The notes: generated from the letters alone by a model not told the origin. A DNA stretch of 64,000 nt from an uncultured Agathobacter sp. (GCA_934358675.1 CAKRKX010000001.1:32896-96895), one strand, 5' to 3'; positions 20,071 through 28,994 are shown, counted from the first letter of the stretch. A program made the numbers and translations.

Positions 20071-20118
20071 GCATAAAAAAGCAATCTGTGAAAACGTTGA
20101 AAAAAGGAGAGGTGGAAT

Positions 20119-20640
20119 ATGCAGCAGCAGACGGAAAAACAGGTGGATCCATCGGTGGAAAAGAAAGCGAAGGATGCGGGGATTTCGGCAGAGCAGCAAC
20201 AGCGGAACGACGCGTATAACGAGTATGTCAAACAGGTGACTCCGACACACAATCTATGGGCGAATATGGGAAAGGCATTCGCGCTCGGCGGTGCGATCTG
20301 TGTGCTCGGACAGGGGATCATTTCACTTGGCATGAGTGTGTTCGGGCTGGATCAGGAGACTGCGGCAATGTGGTGCAGTCTGATCCTTGTACTTCTCAGT
20401 GTAATACTGACCAGCGCAAATGTGTACGGACTTCTTGCCAACTGGGGCGGTGCGGGCGCGCTCGTTCCGATCACAGGATTTGCCAACGGTGTGTGCGCAT
20501 CGGCGGTGGAGTTTCAGAAGGAGGGACAGGTATTCGGAATCGGCTGCCAGATCTTCAAGATCGCGGGGCCGGTCATCTTATACGGCATCTTTTCCAGCTG
20601 GGTGCTCGGACTGGTCTATTGGATACTGCGGCTTTTTTAG
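20119..20640 (+). CDS. spoVAC: Stage V sporulation protein AC
   Basis: This 173-residue membrane protein is recognisable as SpoVAC. A polar N-terminus (about 55 residues) is followed by four or five hydrophobic segments with the signature GKAFALGGAICVLGQ and PITGFANGV...SAVEFQKEG. It forms part of the SpoVA channel in the spore inner membrane that moves dipicolinic acid with calcium during sporulation and germination, and SpoVAC can act as a mechanosensitive channel in Bacillus. An AAGGAGAGGTGG ribosome binding site precedes ATG 20119. It stands alone: spoVAD and spoVAE, normally adjacent, are 12 kb downstream. Its own sigma-G-type promoter lies at 20042-20070. Confidence 0.95.
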   Translation: MQQQTEKQVDPSVEKKAKDAGISAEQQQRNDAYNEYVKQVTPTHNLWANMGKAFALGGAICVLGQGIISLGMSVFGLDQETAAMWCSLILVLLSVILTSANVYGLLANWGGAGALVPITGFANGVCASAVEFQKEGQVFGIGCQIFKIAGPVILYGIFSSWVLGLVYWILRLF

Positions 20641-20670
20641 AGAGCAAATTGGGTATAAAAGAAACAAATG

Positions 20671-20699
20671 TAGACAAAAAATATAAAGTGAACTATAAT
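20671..20699 (+). promoter_or_regulatory. Vegetative promoter of the GGDEF-REC-HD-GYP gene
   Basis: TAGACA at 20671-20676 and TATAAT at 20694-20699 with a 17-base spacer form a near-consensus sigma-A promoter, so the downstream signalling genes do not depend on the sporulation promoter of spoVAC. Confidence 0.75.
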
Positions 20700-20768
20700 C
20701 AAAAAATATGTAAGGAATCGAAAGAAAACGCAAACGCATAGTGAGAAACATAAAGCAGAGGACACAGG

Positions 20769-22721
20769 ATGGAAGAAGAATACAGATTGACTATGCAGCA
20801 GGCAGAGGAGGAGATGCAGCAATACCGCAAGGTTTTTTCGGTTGTACGCCTTTTGAAACCTGATGAGATTGGAAGAATGATCGAACGGGACGATCAGGAT
20901 CATAAAGTGGCGGAAGAGTCGTGCAGATGCTATTCGTTCTGGGGCAAGGAGCAGGCCTGCGAGAACTGCATTTCGGCAGATGTGTTCCGTGATAAGACAC
21001 AGAAGACCAAGTGGGAGTTCATGGATGATGAAATCTATCAGGTGACCTCGCGCTATGTGGAGATCGACGGTGAACCGCAGGTGATGGAGCTGGTCAAAAA
21101 GCTGGACGAGGACTGTCTTCTTGACGTGGAGGGCAGAGATAAGCTGATCAGCAAGATGATCCGGTATGACGATAAGCTGTACCGTGATGCGCTGACCGGT
21201 GCATACAACCGGCGGTATTTTGAGGATCGTGTAAAAAATACCCCGATCAAGGCGGGCGTTGCCATCATCGATCTGGATGATTTTAAACTCTGTAACGATA
21301 CCTATGGACACGAGGCAGGCGATGTGGCGTTGCAGACGCTCGTGCGCACGATCCGTCAGTATACCCGCAAGGCGGATATGATCATCCGTTACGGAGGGGA
21401 TGAATTTTTACTGATCCTTCCGGATATCAGCGAGGAGCTGTTTGTGCAGAAGCTGCAGCAGATCCAGACGAAGATCCATGCGGTACATGTGTCACAGTAC
21501 GGAAAGATGCAGATTTCTATCAGTGTCGGCGGCGTGATGATGGGGGATGAGAACATCGAGCAGGCGGTACGCCGTGCGGACAAGCTGATGTATCAGGCGA
21601 AGACGCAGAAGAATCTGGTTGTTACGGAGGAGGATGCGATCAACGGTGAGCACAAGATCGAGCGAAACCAGATCAAGCAGCAGCTTCTGATCGTGGACGA
21701 TTCCGAGATCAATCGTGAGATCTTAACCGAGATGTTGAAGGATGATTACCGCATTCTGACCGCTGAAAACGGAGAGGAAGGCATCTCCATGATGAAGGAA
21801 CACGAGAATGACATCGCACTGGTCCTTCTTGATATCATGATGCCGGGACTTAACGGTTTCGATGTGCTCAATCTGATGAATGTCAATCACTGGATCGAGG
21901 ATATTCCGGTGATCATTATCTCCTCGGAAAATTCCAACGATTACGTGCGTAAGGCATATGAACTCGGCGCGTCGGATTATGTGAGCCGGCCGTTTGACGC
22001 GAGAACCGTATACCAGCGCGTGTACAATATCATTAAACTGTACGCGAAACAGAAGCGCCTTTTGTCACTGGTGAAGGACCAGATCTACGAGAATGAGAAG
22101 AACAACCAGATGATGATCGGCATCTTAAGCCATATTGTAGAGTTTCGTAACGGAGAGAGCGGCAAGCATGTGCTGCACATCAATGTGCTGACGGGACTGC
22201 TTTTGGATAAGCTGGCACAGAAATCCGAGAAGTACCAGATATCCGGCAATGAGCAGTATCTGATCACGACCGCTTCGGCGCTCCATGATATCGGCAAGAT
22301 CGGTATCGATGAGAAGATTTTAAACAAGCCGGGCAGACTGACACCGGAAGAGTTCAACATCATGAAAAAGCATACGGTCATCGGTGAGGAGATGCTCAAG
22401 AATCTGGAATTCTATCAGGATGAGGAACTGGTCCGCTGCGCGAAGGAAATCTGCCGCTGGCACCATGAGCGCTACGACGGACACGGTTATCCGGACGGGC
22501 TCGAGGGAGACGAGATCCCGATCGCGGCGCAGGTTGTGGCGATGGCGGACGTGTATGACGCTTTGACGAGCGAGCGTGTTTACAAGGCGGCATATTCGCA
22601 CGAGAAAGCGATGGAGATGATCTTAAACGGAGAGTGCGGCGTCTTTAATCCTCTGCTGCTTGAATGTCTGCAGGAAATCGAAGGGGAGATTGCGTTCTCA
22701 CTGGATGTGGCAGATACGTAA
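20769..22721 (+). CDS. GGDEF-REC-HD-GYP bifunctional c-di-GMP protein
   Basis: This 650-residue soluble protein has an N-terminal PAS-like region with a Cys cluster (CRCYSFWGKEQACENC, residues about 57-72). Next come a GGDEF domain with intact YGGDEF at residue 208, a receiver domain with phospho-acceptor Asp355 in LLDIMMPG, and an HD-GYP phosphodiesterase with HD at residues 506-507 and HHERYDGHGYP from residue 565. All catalytic motifs appear intact, so it could both make and degrade c-di-GMP under control of phosphorylation and of whatever binds the Cys-containing N-terminus. The HPt protein encoded 96 bases downstream is a plausible phosphate donor. It has its own vegetative promoter. Confidence 0.9.
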   Translation: MEEEYRLTMQQAEEEMQQYRKVFSVVRLLKPDEIGRMIERDDQDHKVAEESCRCYSFWGKEQACENCISADVFRDKTQKTKWEFMDDEIYQVTSRYVEIDGEPQVMELVKKLDEDCLLDVEGRDKLISKMIRYDDKLYRDALTGAYNRRYFEDRVKNTPIKAGVAIIDLDDFKLCNDTYGHEAGDVALQTLVRTIRQYTRKADMIIRYGGDEFLLILPDISEELFVQKLQQIQTKIHAVHVSQYGKMQISISVGGVMMGDENIEQAVRRADKLMYQAKTQKNLVVTEEDAINGEHKIERNQIKQQLLIVDDSEINREILTEMLKDDYRILTAENGEEGISMMKEHENDIALVLLDIMMPGLNGFDVLNLMNVNHWIEDIPVIIISSENSNDYVRKAYELGASDYVSRPFDARTVYQRVYNIIKLYAKQKRLLSLVKDQIYENEKNNQMMIGILSHIVEFRNGESGKHVLHINVLTGLLLDKLAQKSEKYQISGNEQYLITTASALHDIGKIGIDEKILNKPGRLTPEEFNIMKKHTVIGEEMLKNLEFYQDEELVRCAKEICRWHHERYDGHGYPDGLEGDEIPIAAQVVAMADVYDALTSERVYKAAYSHEKAMEMILNGECGVFNPLLLECLQEIEGEIAFSLDVADT

Positions 22722-22749
22722 AACAATGTCCCGACTTGTAAATCCGTAA

Positions 22750-22778
22750 TTGACATAAGTCTTTGGCACCGATATAAT
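22750..22778 (+). promoter_or_regulatory. Consensus sigma-A promoter of the HPt gene
   Basis: TTGACA at 22750-22755, a 17-base spacer and TATAAT at 22773-22778 match the consensus exactly. Confidence 0.9.
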
Positions 22779-22817
22779 AGAGTATATATTTAGGTGCTGG
22801 GTAGGGAGAATGGGCAG

Positions 22818-23177
22818 ATGACATTAGAAGAATGCTATAAGAGTTTTGGTGGGGATTACGAGGAGGTCGTGAACCGGTTGTGTTCGCGCGCTTTTGTCGA
22901 GAAATTTCTTGTGAAGTTTCTCGCGGACAAGAGTTACGAGGATCTGCATCGGTATCTGGATGAAGGTAATCTTCCCGAGGCATTCCGTGTGGCCCATACT
23001 CTTAAGGGAGTCTGTCAGAATCTCGGAATCAAATGTTTATACGAATCCGATTATGTCGTAACCGAGGCGTTGCGAGACGGTAAGAACGATGTGACTCCGG
23101 AGATGTTACAGAAGTTGGATGCAGATTATGAACTGGTCATTCGTTCCATCGGCGAATATCAGAAATCTGCTGAATAA
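22818..23177 (+). CDS. Histidine phosphotransfer (HPt) protein
   Basis: This 119-residue helical protein carries an HPt signature with phospho-acceptor His60 in RVAHTLKGVCQNLG. HPt proteins relay phosphate between receiver domains. ATG 22818 is chosen because AGGGAG at 22803-22808 is well spaced; an upstream in-frame GTG at 22794 is not. It is expressed from a perfect consensus promoter and ends at a strong terminator, so it is a single-gene unit placed next to the REC-containing c-di-GMP enzyme, its likely partner. No hybrid kinase is encoded nearby. Confidence 0.88.
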   Translation: MTLEECYKSFGGDYEEVVNRLCSRAFVEKFLVKFLADKSYEDLHRYLDEGNLPEAFRVAHTLKGVCQNLGIKCLYESDYVVTEALRDGKNDVTPEMLQKLDADYELVIRSIGEYQKSAE

Positions 23178-23190
23178 GAACTCAAATCAG

Positions 23191-23242
23191 GCACTGTCGG
23201 TGTGTGATCAATGTGGATCCGCATACCGGACAGTGCTTTTTT
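23191..23242 (+). terminator. Terminator after the HPt gene
   Basis: GCACTGTC at 23191-23198 pairs with GACAGTGC at 23229-23236, with an inner GGTGTG/CATACC stem, followed by six T. Confidence 0.88.
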
Positions 23243-23331
23243 ATACAAGGCGATCGTGCCGGAGATGGTGACATCTTCCGGTATGTATTGCGAGGAAAGT
23301 TTTGTTACAGGAAATAAAGAGGCTGGCTGCT

Positions 23332-25269
23332 ATGACGAAAAACAAGAGCAGAGGAAAATTTAAATTATTTCGTAAAAGAATGAGCATGGTGTCGCTGACG
23401 ATCATCGTGATCACCGTTATGTCTGTTTTTGCGTATATGCAGATTACGCAGATCGAGGAAGAGCGATGCTGGGTTTTTATGAAGGAGTCGGCACAGGCCA
23501 TCAACAAGGAGATTGAGGTCCGTATCAGCGACAATGTGAATATTTTAAGATTTACATCGGATCAGATTGTTCAGGAGGAAATCCTGGATGATATGGATGC
23601 AACCATGAAGCGCCTGCGCTCTATGACGAAAACCACGATGTTTTACCGTATTGACCTGTTGTATGCGGACGGCACGCTTCTGACGCCGATAGGTGTCCGT
23701 GAGAATACGGCATCGGTTCCACCGTATGCGAAGCTTGCGGAGCTGGGCGTCTGTATGTCCCAGAGAGTGCGGGATATCGTCAAGAATGAACCGGTACTCC
23801 GTTATTACATTCCGGTCAAGAAAGACGGTAAGACCTGTGCAATCATGATCGGTGTCATTGACTGTACATCGCTGTACAAGACATTCAATACTGGGGCTTT
23901 TGACGGCAGTGCGGACTGTTATCTGGTGGATTCGGATGACGGTGCCTTTATCATGGGGCTCAAGGGAGAGACTCTTGGCAATGTGAATATTTTAAGAAGC
24001 CGTAAGCTGCGCTCGGATTATGAGGACATCGATCTTCCGACGGAGATCCGTAAGATGCGGACCGGAGCGGTAGCTTATGAGGTGAACGGTGAGACGCAGG
24101 ATTATTTTATGTACTATACGCCGGTCGGACTGTTTGACTGGGAACTTCTTATGGTGGTGAGAGAGGATATCGCTTTCGCGAGTCTGATCCGGGTAAAACA
24201 GATTCTGTTTCTTGTGGCAATCTGTGAAGTGTTCCTTCTGACACTGTATTTCTTCTGGAATATTCATTCCGTGAAGCTGATCAATAAGAGTAAGACACGT
24301 GCGGAGAAGGAATTACTGATTTCCACAACACTTCTGCGATCGATCCGCGCACTTTCGTCCCACTCGGACACGAAGCGTTCAATCGATGAACTGTTGGAGA
24401 TCATCTGTCATTATTTTGAGGGGGATCGTGCCTATATCTGTACGTTTGACTATGAGAACGATACGACTTCGAACAAGTACGAATATGCGGCACCGGGCGT
24501 GTCGAAGGAGATGGAACGCCTGCAGAATGTCCCGCTTGAGACGGTGAATCTGTGGATCCAGAAGTTTACGGAGAACGGAATGTTTTATCTGTCCAATGTG
24601 GAAAAAGTCGTGAAGATGAACCGCCAGGCATATGACCTGCTGCGGGCCCAGAACATCAGGAGTCTTGTTGCGGTACCGCTTATGGAGGAGGATGTGATCA
24701 TCGGTTTCTTCGGAGTGGATAATCCGAGAAAGAATTACCACGATCTGTCGCTGATGTCATCGGCAGCCTTTTTCATCACGGACAGCATGGAGAAGCAGGA
24801 AAGAAACGAGTTGTTGAACCGGTTGAGCTTTGAGGATAGCCTGACAGGACTCAACAACCGTAATAAATATAATCAGATTCTGGATAAATACGGTGACCGG
24901 ATCGTCAGAAGAACCGGTACGGCATTCTTTGATCTTAACGGATTGAAACGCATGAACGATACCTACGGACATGAAGCCGGTGATGAGTTGATCCGCAATG
25001 CGGCTAAGCACATCTGGAATACGTTTGAGGGTAATGCGTTCCGTATCGGCGGTGATGAGTTTACCGTTGTTATAATCGGTGTCGATCAGTATGAGTTTGA
25101 ACAGAGAGTAAAAGATACCGTGCAGCAGATGAAGGATGACAATATCAGTATTGCGACCGGTATGTCGTGGCATGACGGTGATATTACACTGACGATGCAG
25201 TTACAGGAGGCAGATTCGCGAATGTATCTGGACAAGCAGCGGTATTATCACGGCGCGGAGCACAGATAA
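23332..25269 (+). CDS. Membrane Cache-GAF-GGDEF diguanylate cyclase
   Basis: This 645-residue protein has a first membrane span near residues 18-40, an extracytoplasmic Cache-type sensor to about residue 280, and a second span near 285-307. A cytoplasmic GAF domain follows (RSLVAVPLMEEDVIIGFFGVDN near residues 440-465), then a GGDEF domain with intact GGDEF at residue 573. It should make c-di-GMP in response to an outside ligand. ATG 23332 with AAAGAGG nine bases upstream is preferred, but an in-frame TTG at 23302 with GAGGAAAG upstream is possible and would add ten residues. It is followed closely by the fragmentary genes at 25295 and 25667. Confidence 0.88.
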   Translation: MTKNKSRGKFKLFRKRMSMVSLTIIVITVMSVFAYMQITQIEEERCWVFMKESAQAINKEIEVRISDNVNILRFTSDQIVQEEILDDMDATMKRLRSMTKTTMFYRIDLLYADGTLLTPIGVRENTASVPPYAKLAELGVCMSQRVRDIVKNEPVLRYYIPVKKDGKTCAIMIGVIDCTSLYKTFNTGAFDGSADCYLVDSDDGAFIMGLKGETLGNVNILRSRKLRSDYEDIDLPTEIRKMRTGAVAYEVNGETQDYFMYYTPVGLFDWELLMVVREDIAFASLIRVKQILFLVAICEVFLLTLYFFWNIHSVKLINKSKTRAEKELLISTTLLRSIRALSSHSDTKRSIDELLEIICHYFEGDRAYICTFDYENDTTSNKYEYAAPGVSKEMERLQNVPLETVNLWIQKFTENGMFYLSNVEKVVKMNRQAYDLLRAQNIRSLVAVPLMEEDVIIGFFGVDNPRKNYHDLSLMSSAAFFITDSMEKQERNELLNRLSFEDSLTGLNNRNKYNQILDKYGDRIVRRTGTAFFDLNGLKRMNDTYGHEAGDELIRNAAKHIWNTFEGNAFRIGGDEFTVVIIGVDQYEFEQRVKDTVQQMKDDNISIATGMSWHDGDITLTMQLQEADSRMYLDKQRYYHGAEHR

Positions 25270-25294
25270 TAAAGGAAAGGCACAGGAGGATCAG

Positions 25295-25627
25295 ATGGCG
25301 GAGATCCGGCGGGAAATTGAAATCTTAACGAAATCCTATGAGGATTTTCAGAAGAAATATTCTCCGGAAGTGTTAAATGGTATGGAACTGTATCTGAAGC
25401 TGGAGAATGCCATCTACACGAAAGAGAATGAGTTTAAGCATCTCCGAAGGGAGCACGATCTGTTGATGAGCGATATCAGGGAATCGGATCTGGCGCAGGT
25501 CAAAGTCCGGGGATATCTGTATGAGGGCGTGCTTTTTGAGTCAAGCGGACAGAAGTGGAGACCGAAGACGGTATACGGAGTGCGTGTCAAGAAGATGGAT
25601 AATCGGATTACCATCCTTAAGGGTTAG
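25295..25627 (+). CDS. Small coiled-coil protein resembling the C-terminus of FapA/DUF342 proteins
   Basis: This 110-residue protein has a charged helical, probably coiled-coil, region (residues 1-65) and a short beta-rich tail with VRGYLYEGVLFE near residues 69-80. That order, helix hairpin then a V-x-G-x-x-Y-x-G-V strand, recalls the C-terminal part of DUF342/FapA-like proteins. It could be a free-standing small version or a fragment of one. It lies 25 bases after the diguanylate cyclase with an AGGAGG-like ribosome binding site, so it is probably cotranscribed. Function unknown. Confidence 0.6.
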   Translation: MAEIRREIEILTKSYEDFQKKYSPEVLNGMELYLKLENAIYTKENEFKHLRREHDLLMSDIRESDLAQVKVRGYLYEGVLFESSGQKWRPKTVYGVRVKKMDNRITILKG

Positions 25628-25666
25628 ACAGCATGTGTAGCATAGACGGCACCGAAAGGAGATGCG

Positions 25667-25846
25667 ATGGATCGAATATTAGTCATCGATAACGATAAAA
25701 AAAGGCATAAAAAGATAGAGAAGGCGTTTCACATGATCATTTCAGGGGAGTGTGGCCTGTTCTCACCGAAGCTTCTTGTGTGTCTGCGATCCGCAAGACC
25801 GCAGATGGAGAAGATCGCCAAAGAACTTGTGGGAACGGAAGAATAA
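25667..25846 (+). pseudogene. 59-codon remnant joining a REC start to an HD-GYP tail
   Basis: The frame from ATG 25667 to TAA 25844-25846 encodes 59 residues and has a good ribosome binding site (AAGGAG at 25655-25660). It begins MDRILVIDND, the first strand and acidic pair of a receiver domain. It then passes into FHMIISGECGLFSPKLLVCL, which matches the C-terminal tail of the HD-GYP protein at 20769 (MEMILNGECGVFNPLLLECL). The simplest reading is a REC-HD-GYP gene that lost its whole centre by deletion without losing frame. It may still be translated, but no catalytic residue remains. Confidence 0.7.
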
Positions 25847-25938
25847 CGACAATAATATCGAATAAGTTGCGGGGAAGAGGAAATACTATCTTCGAGAAAT
25901 CACTCAGATGAGCAATCGGAAAAGAGGTGGATACGAAG

Positions 25939-26130
25939 ATGGTAAAGGAAGACGGACTTCCGCTCGGACTTGGATTCGGACTTGCAACGAATCAGGATGC
26001 GATGATGGGATTTGCGTCCCTCTCCGATGACGAAAAGCAGCAGGTGATCGCCGCGGCAAGACAGATTCGTTCGAAGGAAGAGATGCAGCAGTTTGTGAAC
26101 AGCATCGCAGATATCGGCAGTGCAAAATAA
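25939..26130 (+). CDS. Small conserved-looking protein of unknown function
   Basis: This is a 63-residue soluble protein. It has a Gly-rich start (LPLGLGFGLATNQDAM) and an amphipathic C-terminal helix region (LSDDEKQQVIAAARQIRSKEEMQQFVNSI). Small proteins of this pattern are, from memory, common in Lachnospiraceae and unassigned. ATG 25939 is preferred because AGAGGTGG at 25922-25929 is well spaced; the GTG at 25927 overlaps that site. It is followed by a terminator at 26135. Confidence 0.6.
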   Translation: MVKEDGLPLGLGFGLATNQDAMMGFASLSDDEKQQVIAAARQIRSKEEMQQFVNSIADIGSAK

Positions 26131-26134
26131 CAGG

Positions 26135-26174
26135 GAGAAAGCGAATGGAAAGTATTCTGTTTCGCTTTCTCTTT
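26135..26174 (+). terminator. Terminator before the GH3 gene
   Basis: GAGAAAGCGAA at 26135-26145 pairs with TTCGCTTTCTC at 26161-26171, followed by TTTATG. The T run is short. Confidence 0.7.
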
Positions 26175-26217
26175 ATGAGAATACATAAATAATTAATGAA
26201 ATAAGAGGAGACATAAG

Positions 26218-28977
26218 ATGAGCAAATATGCATTGGATATGGAGCGCTATGCTTCGCTGGCAAGAAAGATGGCAGCGGAGGGCTGTGTGCTTTTAAAGAA
26301 TGAGAATCAGACATTGCCGCTTCGCGAGGGAGACCGCGTGGCAGTGTTCGGAAGGATCGCATTCAACTATTACAAGAGCGGACTCGGTTCCGGCGGACTG
26401 GTAAATACCAGATATGTTGTCGGTATTTTGGATGCCTTAAAGGCAGAAGAGTCGATCACGTTCGATGAAAAGGTTCTCAACGTGTATGAGGACTGGATGC
26501 AGGAGCATCCGTATGATGTCGGACAGGGCTGGGGACTGGTGCCGTGGTCGCAGGAGGAGATGCCACTTTCGGACGAACTGGTAGAGCAGGCGGCAGCAGA
26601 CAATGATATTGCAATCGTGATCGTCGGAAGAACCGCTGGTGAGGATCAGGATAATGCGGCAGAGCCGGGAAGCTATCTGCTGACGGATGTTGAGCGTGAG
26701 ATGATCGCAAAAGTAAGCAGTAAATTTACCCGCACGGCGGTCCTTTTAAATGTCGGCAATATTATCGATATGAAGTGGGTGGACGAGTATGATCCGTCGG
26801 CTGTCATGTATGTATGGCAGGGAGGACAGGAAGGCGGAAACGGTGTATGTGACGTATTGACCGGACGCACGAATCCTTGCGGAAAGCTGTCGGATACGAT
26901 CGCATATGATATTGCAGATTATCCGTCCACCGTCAATTTCGGAGATGAACTTAAGAATTATTACAAGGAAGATATCTATGTCGGATACCGTTACTTTGAG
27001 ACGTTTGCAAAGGACAGGGTTATGTATCCGTTTGGATTTGGATTGTCGTACACGACGTATGAGACAGTGGCGCAACTCAAAGAAGTGACCGGGGATGCGA
27101 TCACTGTGGAGGCGGTTGTTACTAATACCGGTGCCGCAGCGGGACGCGAGGTGGTGCAGGTGTATGTGCAGGCGCCGCAGGGGGCGCTTGATAAGCCGGA
27201 GCGCGTGCTTGCCGGCTTTGCGAAGACCGGCGTGATCGCACCGGGAGAAAAAGAGACGGTGACGATCGTAATTCCAAAACGTACATATGCATCGTACGAT
27301 GACAGCGGCGTAACCGGACACCGGGATTGTTTCCTGCTCGAGGAAGGATGCTACAATGTATATGTCGGATCGGACGTAAGAAGCGCAGATCTGGCAGGCG
27401 GCTATGAGCAGGCGTTTGAAGTGATCGAGCAGTTGGAAGAAGTGTGTGCTCCGGCAGAAACATATGAGCGAATGACAAGAGATGCGTCCGGAGCGCTTGT
27501 TTATAAAGCGGTTCCGAAGCGCCAGTTCGGACCGTATGACCGTATCGGGAAACCGGAAGAAATTCCGTATACCGGTGATCAGGGATACAAGCTCTCTGAC
27601 GTGTATGACAAAAAGATTTCCATGGATGCGTTTATCGCGCAGTTATCGGATGATGAGCTGATCATGCTTTTTCGCGGAGAGGGAATGTCCAGCCCGAAGG
27701 TGACGGCGGGTACGGCCTCTGCATTCGGAGGACTGACGGATTCTCTTCGAGGATTCGGTATTCCTGCAACCTGCACAACGGACGGACCGAGCGGACTGCG
27801 CATGGACTGTGGAACAAAAGCCTTTTCGCTTCCGAACGGAACACTGATCGGCTGTTCGTTTGATCTGGATCTGACAAGAAAACTGTATGAGATGACAGGA
27901 TATGAGCTTCGAAAGAACCGCGTGGATGCGCTGCTCGGACCGGGACTGAATATCCACAGAAGCCCGTTGAACGGACGCAACTTTGAGTACATTTCCGAGG
28001 ATCCGCTTCTCACCGGTAAGATGGGAGCCGCGCAGATCATCGGTCTTGGTGTGGTTGGTTCGACCGGAACGATCAAGCATTTTGCAACGAACAATCAGGA
28101 GGCAAAGCGCCGCGAGGTGGAGGCTGTCGTGTCGGTTCGTGCGCTGCGCGAAATCTATCTGAAGGGATTCGAGATCTCGGTGAAGGAAGGACATGCGCGA
28201 AGCGTTATGACAACCTACGGACCGCTCAACGGTATGTGGACTTCCGCAATGTATGATCTGAATACGATCGTGCTCCGCAAAGACTGGGGCTTTGAGGGAA
28301 TCGTGATGACGGACTGGTGGGCAGCCGCAAATGATGAAGGGGTCCGCTCTGACATCAGGAACCGCGCACCGATGGTCGAGGCACAGAACGATCTGTACAT
28401 GGTAACACCGGACTGCTCGGATCAGACGCAGGATAATGTGAAGGAGTCTCTTGCAAACGGACGTATTACAAGAGGACAGCTGCAGCGCAATGCGCGCAAT
28501 ATTTTCAGCTTTATCCTGCAGTCGCCGGCGCTGCTCTATGAGATGAACCGGATCTCGGAGGAGGAGATCGCCGATGCGAAAGCGGACAATGAGGATGACA
28601 TTGATTACAGCAATATTGTATACTATAAAGCGGATGAGAACGGTGATGTGATCATTCCGGGGCAGGAGTGGAATACCGAGCAGGGACAATCGGTTGTGTT
28701 TGGTATTGATGCAAAGATGGCGGAATACGATCTTGAGATCGTATCGCGCTCACCACTCGATGATCTGGCGCAGATGCCGATCTCCGTATTTTATGATAAT
28801 GCGCTCAAGGAGATGATCACACTTCGCGGTTCAAGAGGAGAGTGGGAGACAACCGTCCGCGATTTTGGCGGAATTTTAGGAAAGAATCATTATATCAAGA
28901 TTTTCTTCGGGACAACGGGACTGGAAATTGACCATATCGCGCTGCGTCACAGAAAAGATCTTGAAATGCCATTTTAG
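26218..28977 (+). CDS. GH3 beta-glucosidase with reversed domain order
   Basis: This 919-residue cytoplasmic protein belongs to GH3. The usual C-terminal alpha/beta sandwich comes first (residues about 10-260, GCVLLKNENQTLPL, GKLSDT, PFGFGLSYT) and a fibronectin-III-like domain follows (about 275-400). The catalytic TIM barrel comes last (about 460-780), with KHFATNNQE near residue 620 and nucleophile Asp699 in VMTDWW. This order is known from Butyrivibrio and Ruminococcus albus beta-glucosidases. Without a signal peptide it would hydrolyse imported gluco-oligosaccharides, complementing the phosphorylases. It has an AGAGGAG ribosome binding site and is followed after 17 bases by the unknown gene at 28995. 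Confidence 0.9.
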   Translation: MSKYALDMERYASLARKMAAEGCVLLKNENQTLPLREGDRVAVFGRIAFNYYKSGLGSGGLVNTRYVVGILDALKAEESITFDEKVLNVYEDWMQEHPYDVGQGWGLVPWSQEEMPLSDELVEQAAADNDIAIVIVGRTAGEDQDNAAEPGSYLLTDVEREMIAKVSSKFTRTAVLLNVGNIIDMKWVDEYDPSAVMYVWQGGQEGGNGVCDVLTGRTNPCGKLSDTIAYDIADYPSTVNFGDELKNYYKEDIYVGYRYFETFAKDRVMYPFGFGLSYTTYETVAQLKEVTGDAITVEAVVTNTGAAAGREVVQVYVQAPQGALDKPERVLAGFAKTGVIAPGEKETVTIVIPKRTYASYDDSGVTGHRDCFLLEEGCYNVYVGSDVRSADLAGGYEQAFEVIEQLEEVCAPAETYERMTRDASGALVYKAVPKRQFGPYDRIGKPEEIPYTGDQGYKLSDVYDKKISMDAFIAQLSDDELIMLFRGEGMSSPKVTAGTASAFGGLTDSLRGFGIPATCTTDGPSGLRMDCGTKAFSLPNGTLIGCSFDLDLTRKLYEMTGYELRKNRVDALLGPGLNIHRSPLNGRNFEYISEDPLLTGKMGAAQIIGLGVVGSTGTIKHFATNNQEAKRREVEAVVSVRALREIYLKGFEISVKEGHARSVMTTYGPLNGMWTSAMYDLNTIVLRKDWGFEGIVMTDWWAAANDEGVRSDIRNRAPMVEAQNDLYMVTPDCSDQTQDNVKESLANGRITRGQLQRNARNIFSFILQSPALLYEMNRISEEEIADAKADNEDDIDYSNIVYYKADENGDVIIPGQEWNTEQGQSVVFGIDAKMAEYDLEIVSRSPLDDLAQMPISVFYDNALKEMITLRGSRGEWETTVRDFGGILGKNHYIKIFFGTTGLEIDHIALRHRKDLEMPF

Positions 28978-28994
28978 GAGTCAGGCGAAAGATT

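Noticed and set aside
20088-20101. cre-like TGAAAACGTTGAAA in the spoVAC leader
   Set aside because: It matches the catabolite site well but lies after the likely transcription start of a forespore gene and misses the conserved end base; it may be chance.
27643-28689. Minus-strand open frame of about 348 codons opposite the GH3 gene
   Set aside because: It is an antisense shadow of the catalytic barrel, with no ribosome binding site and no recognisable motif.
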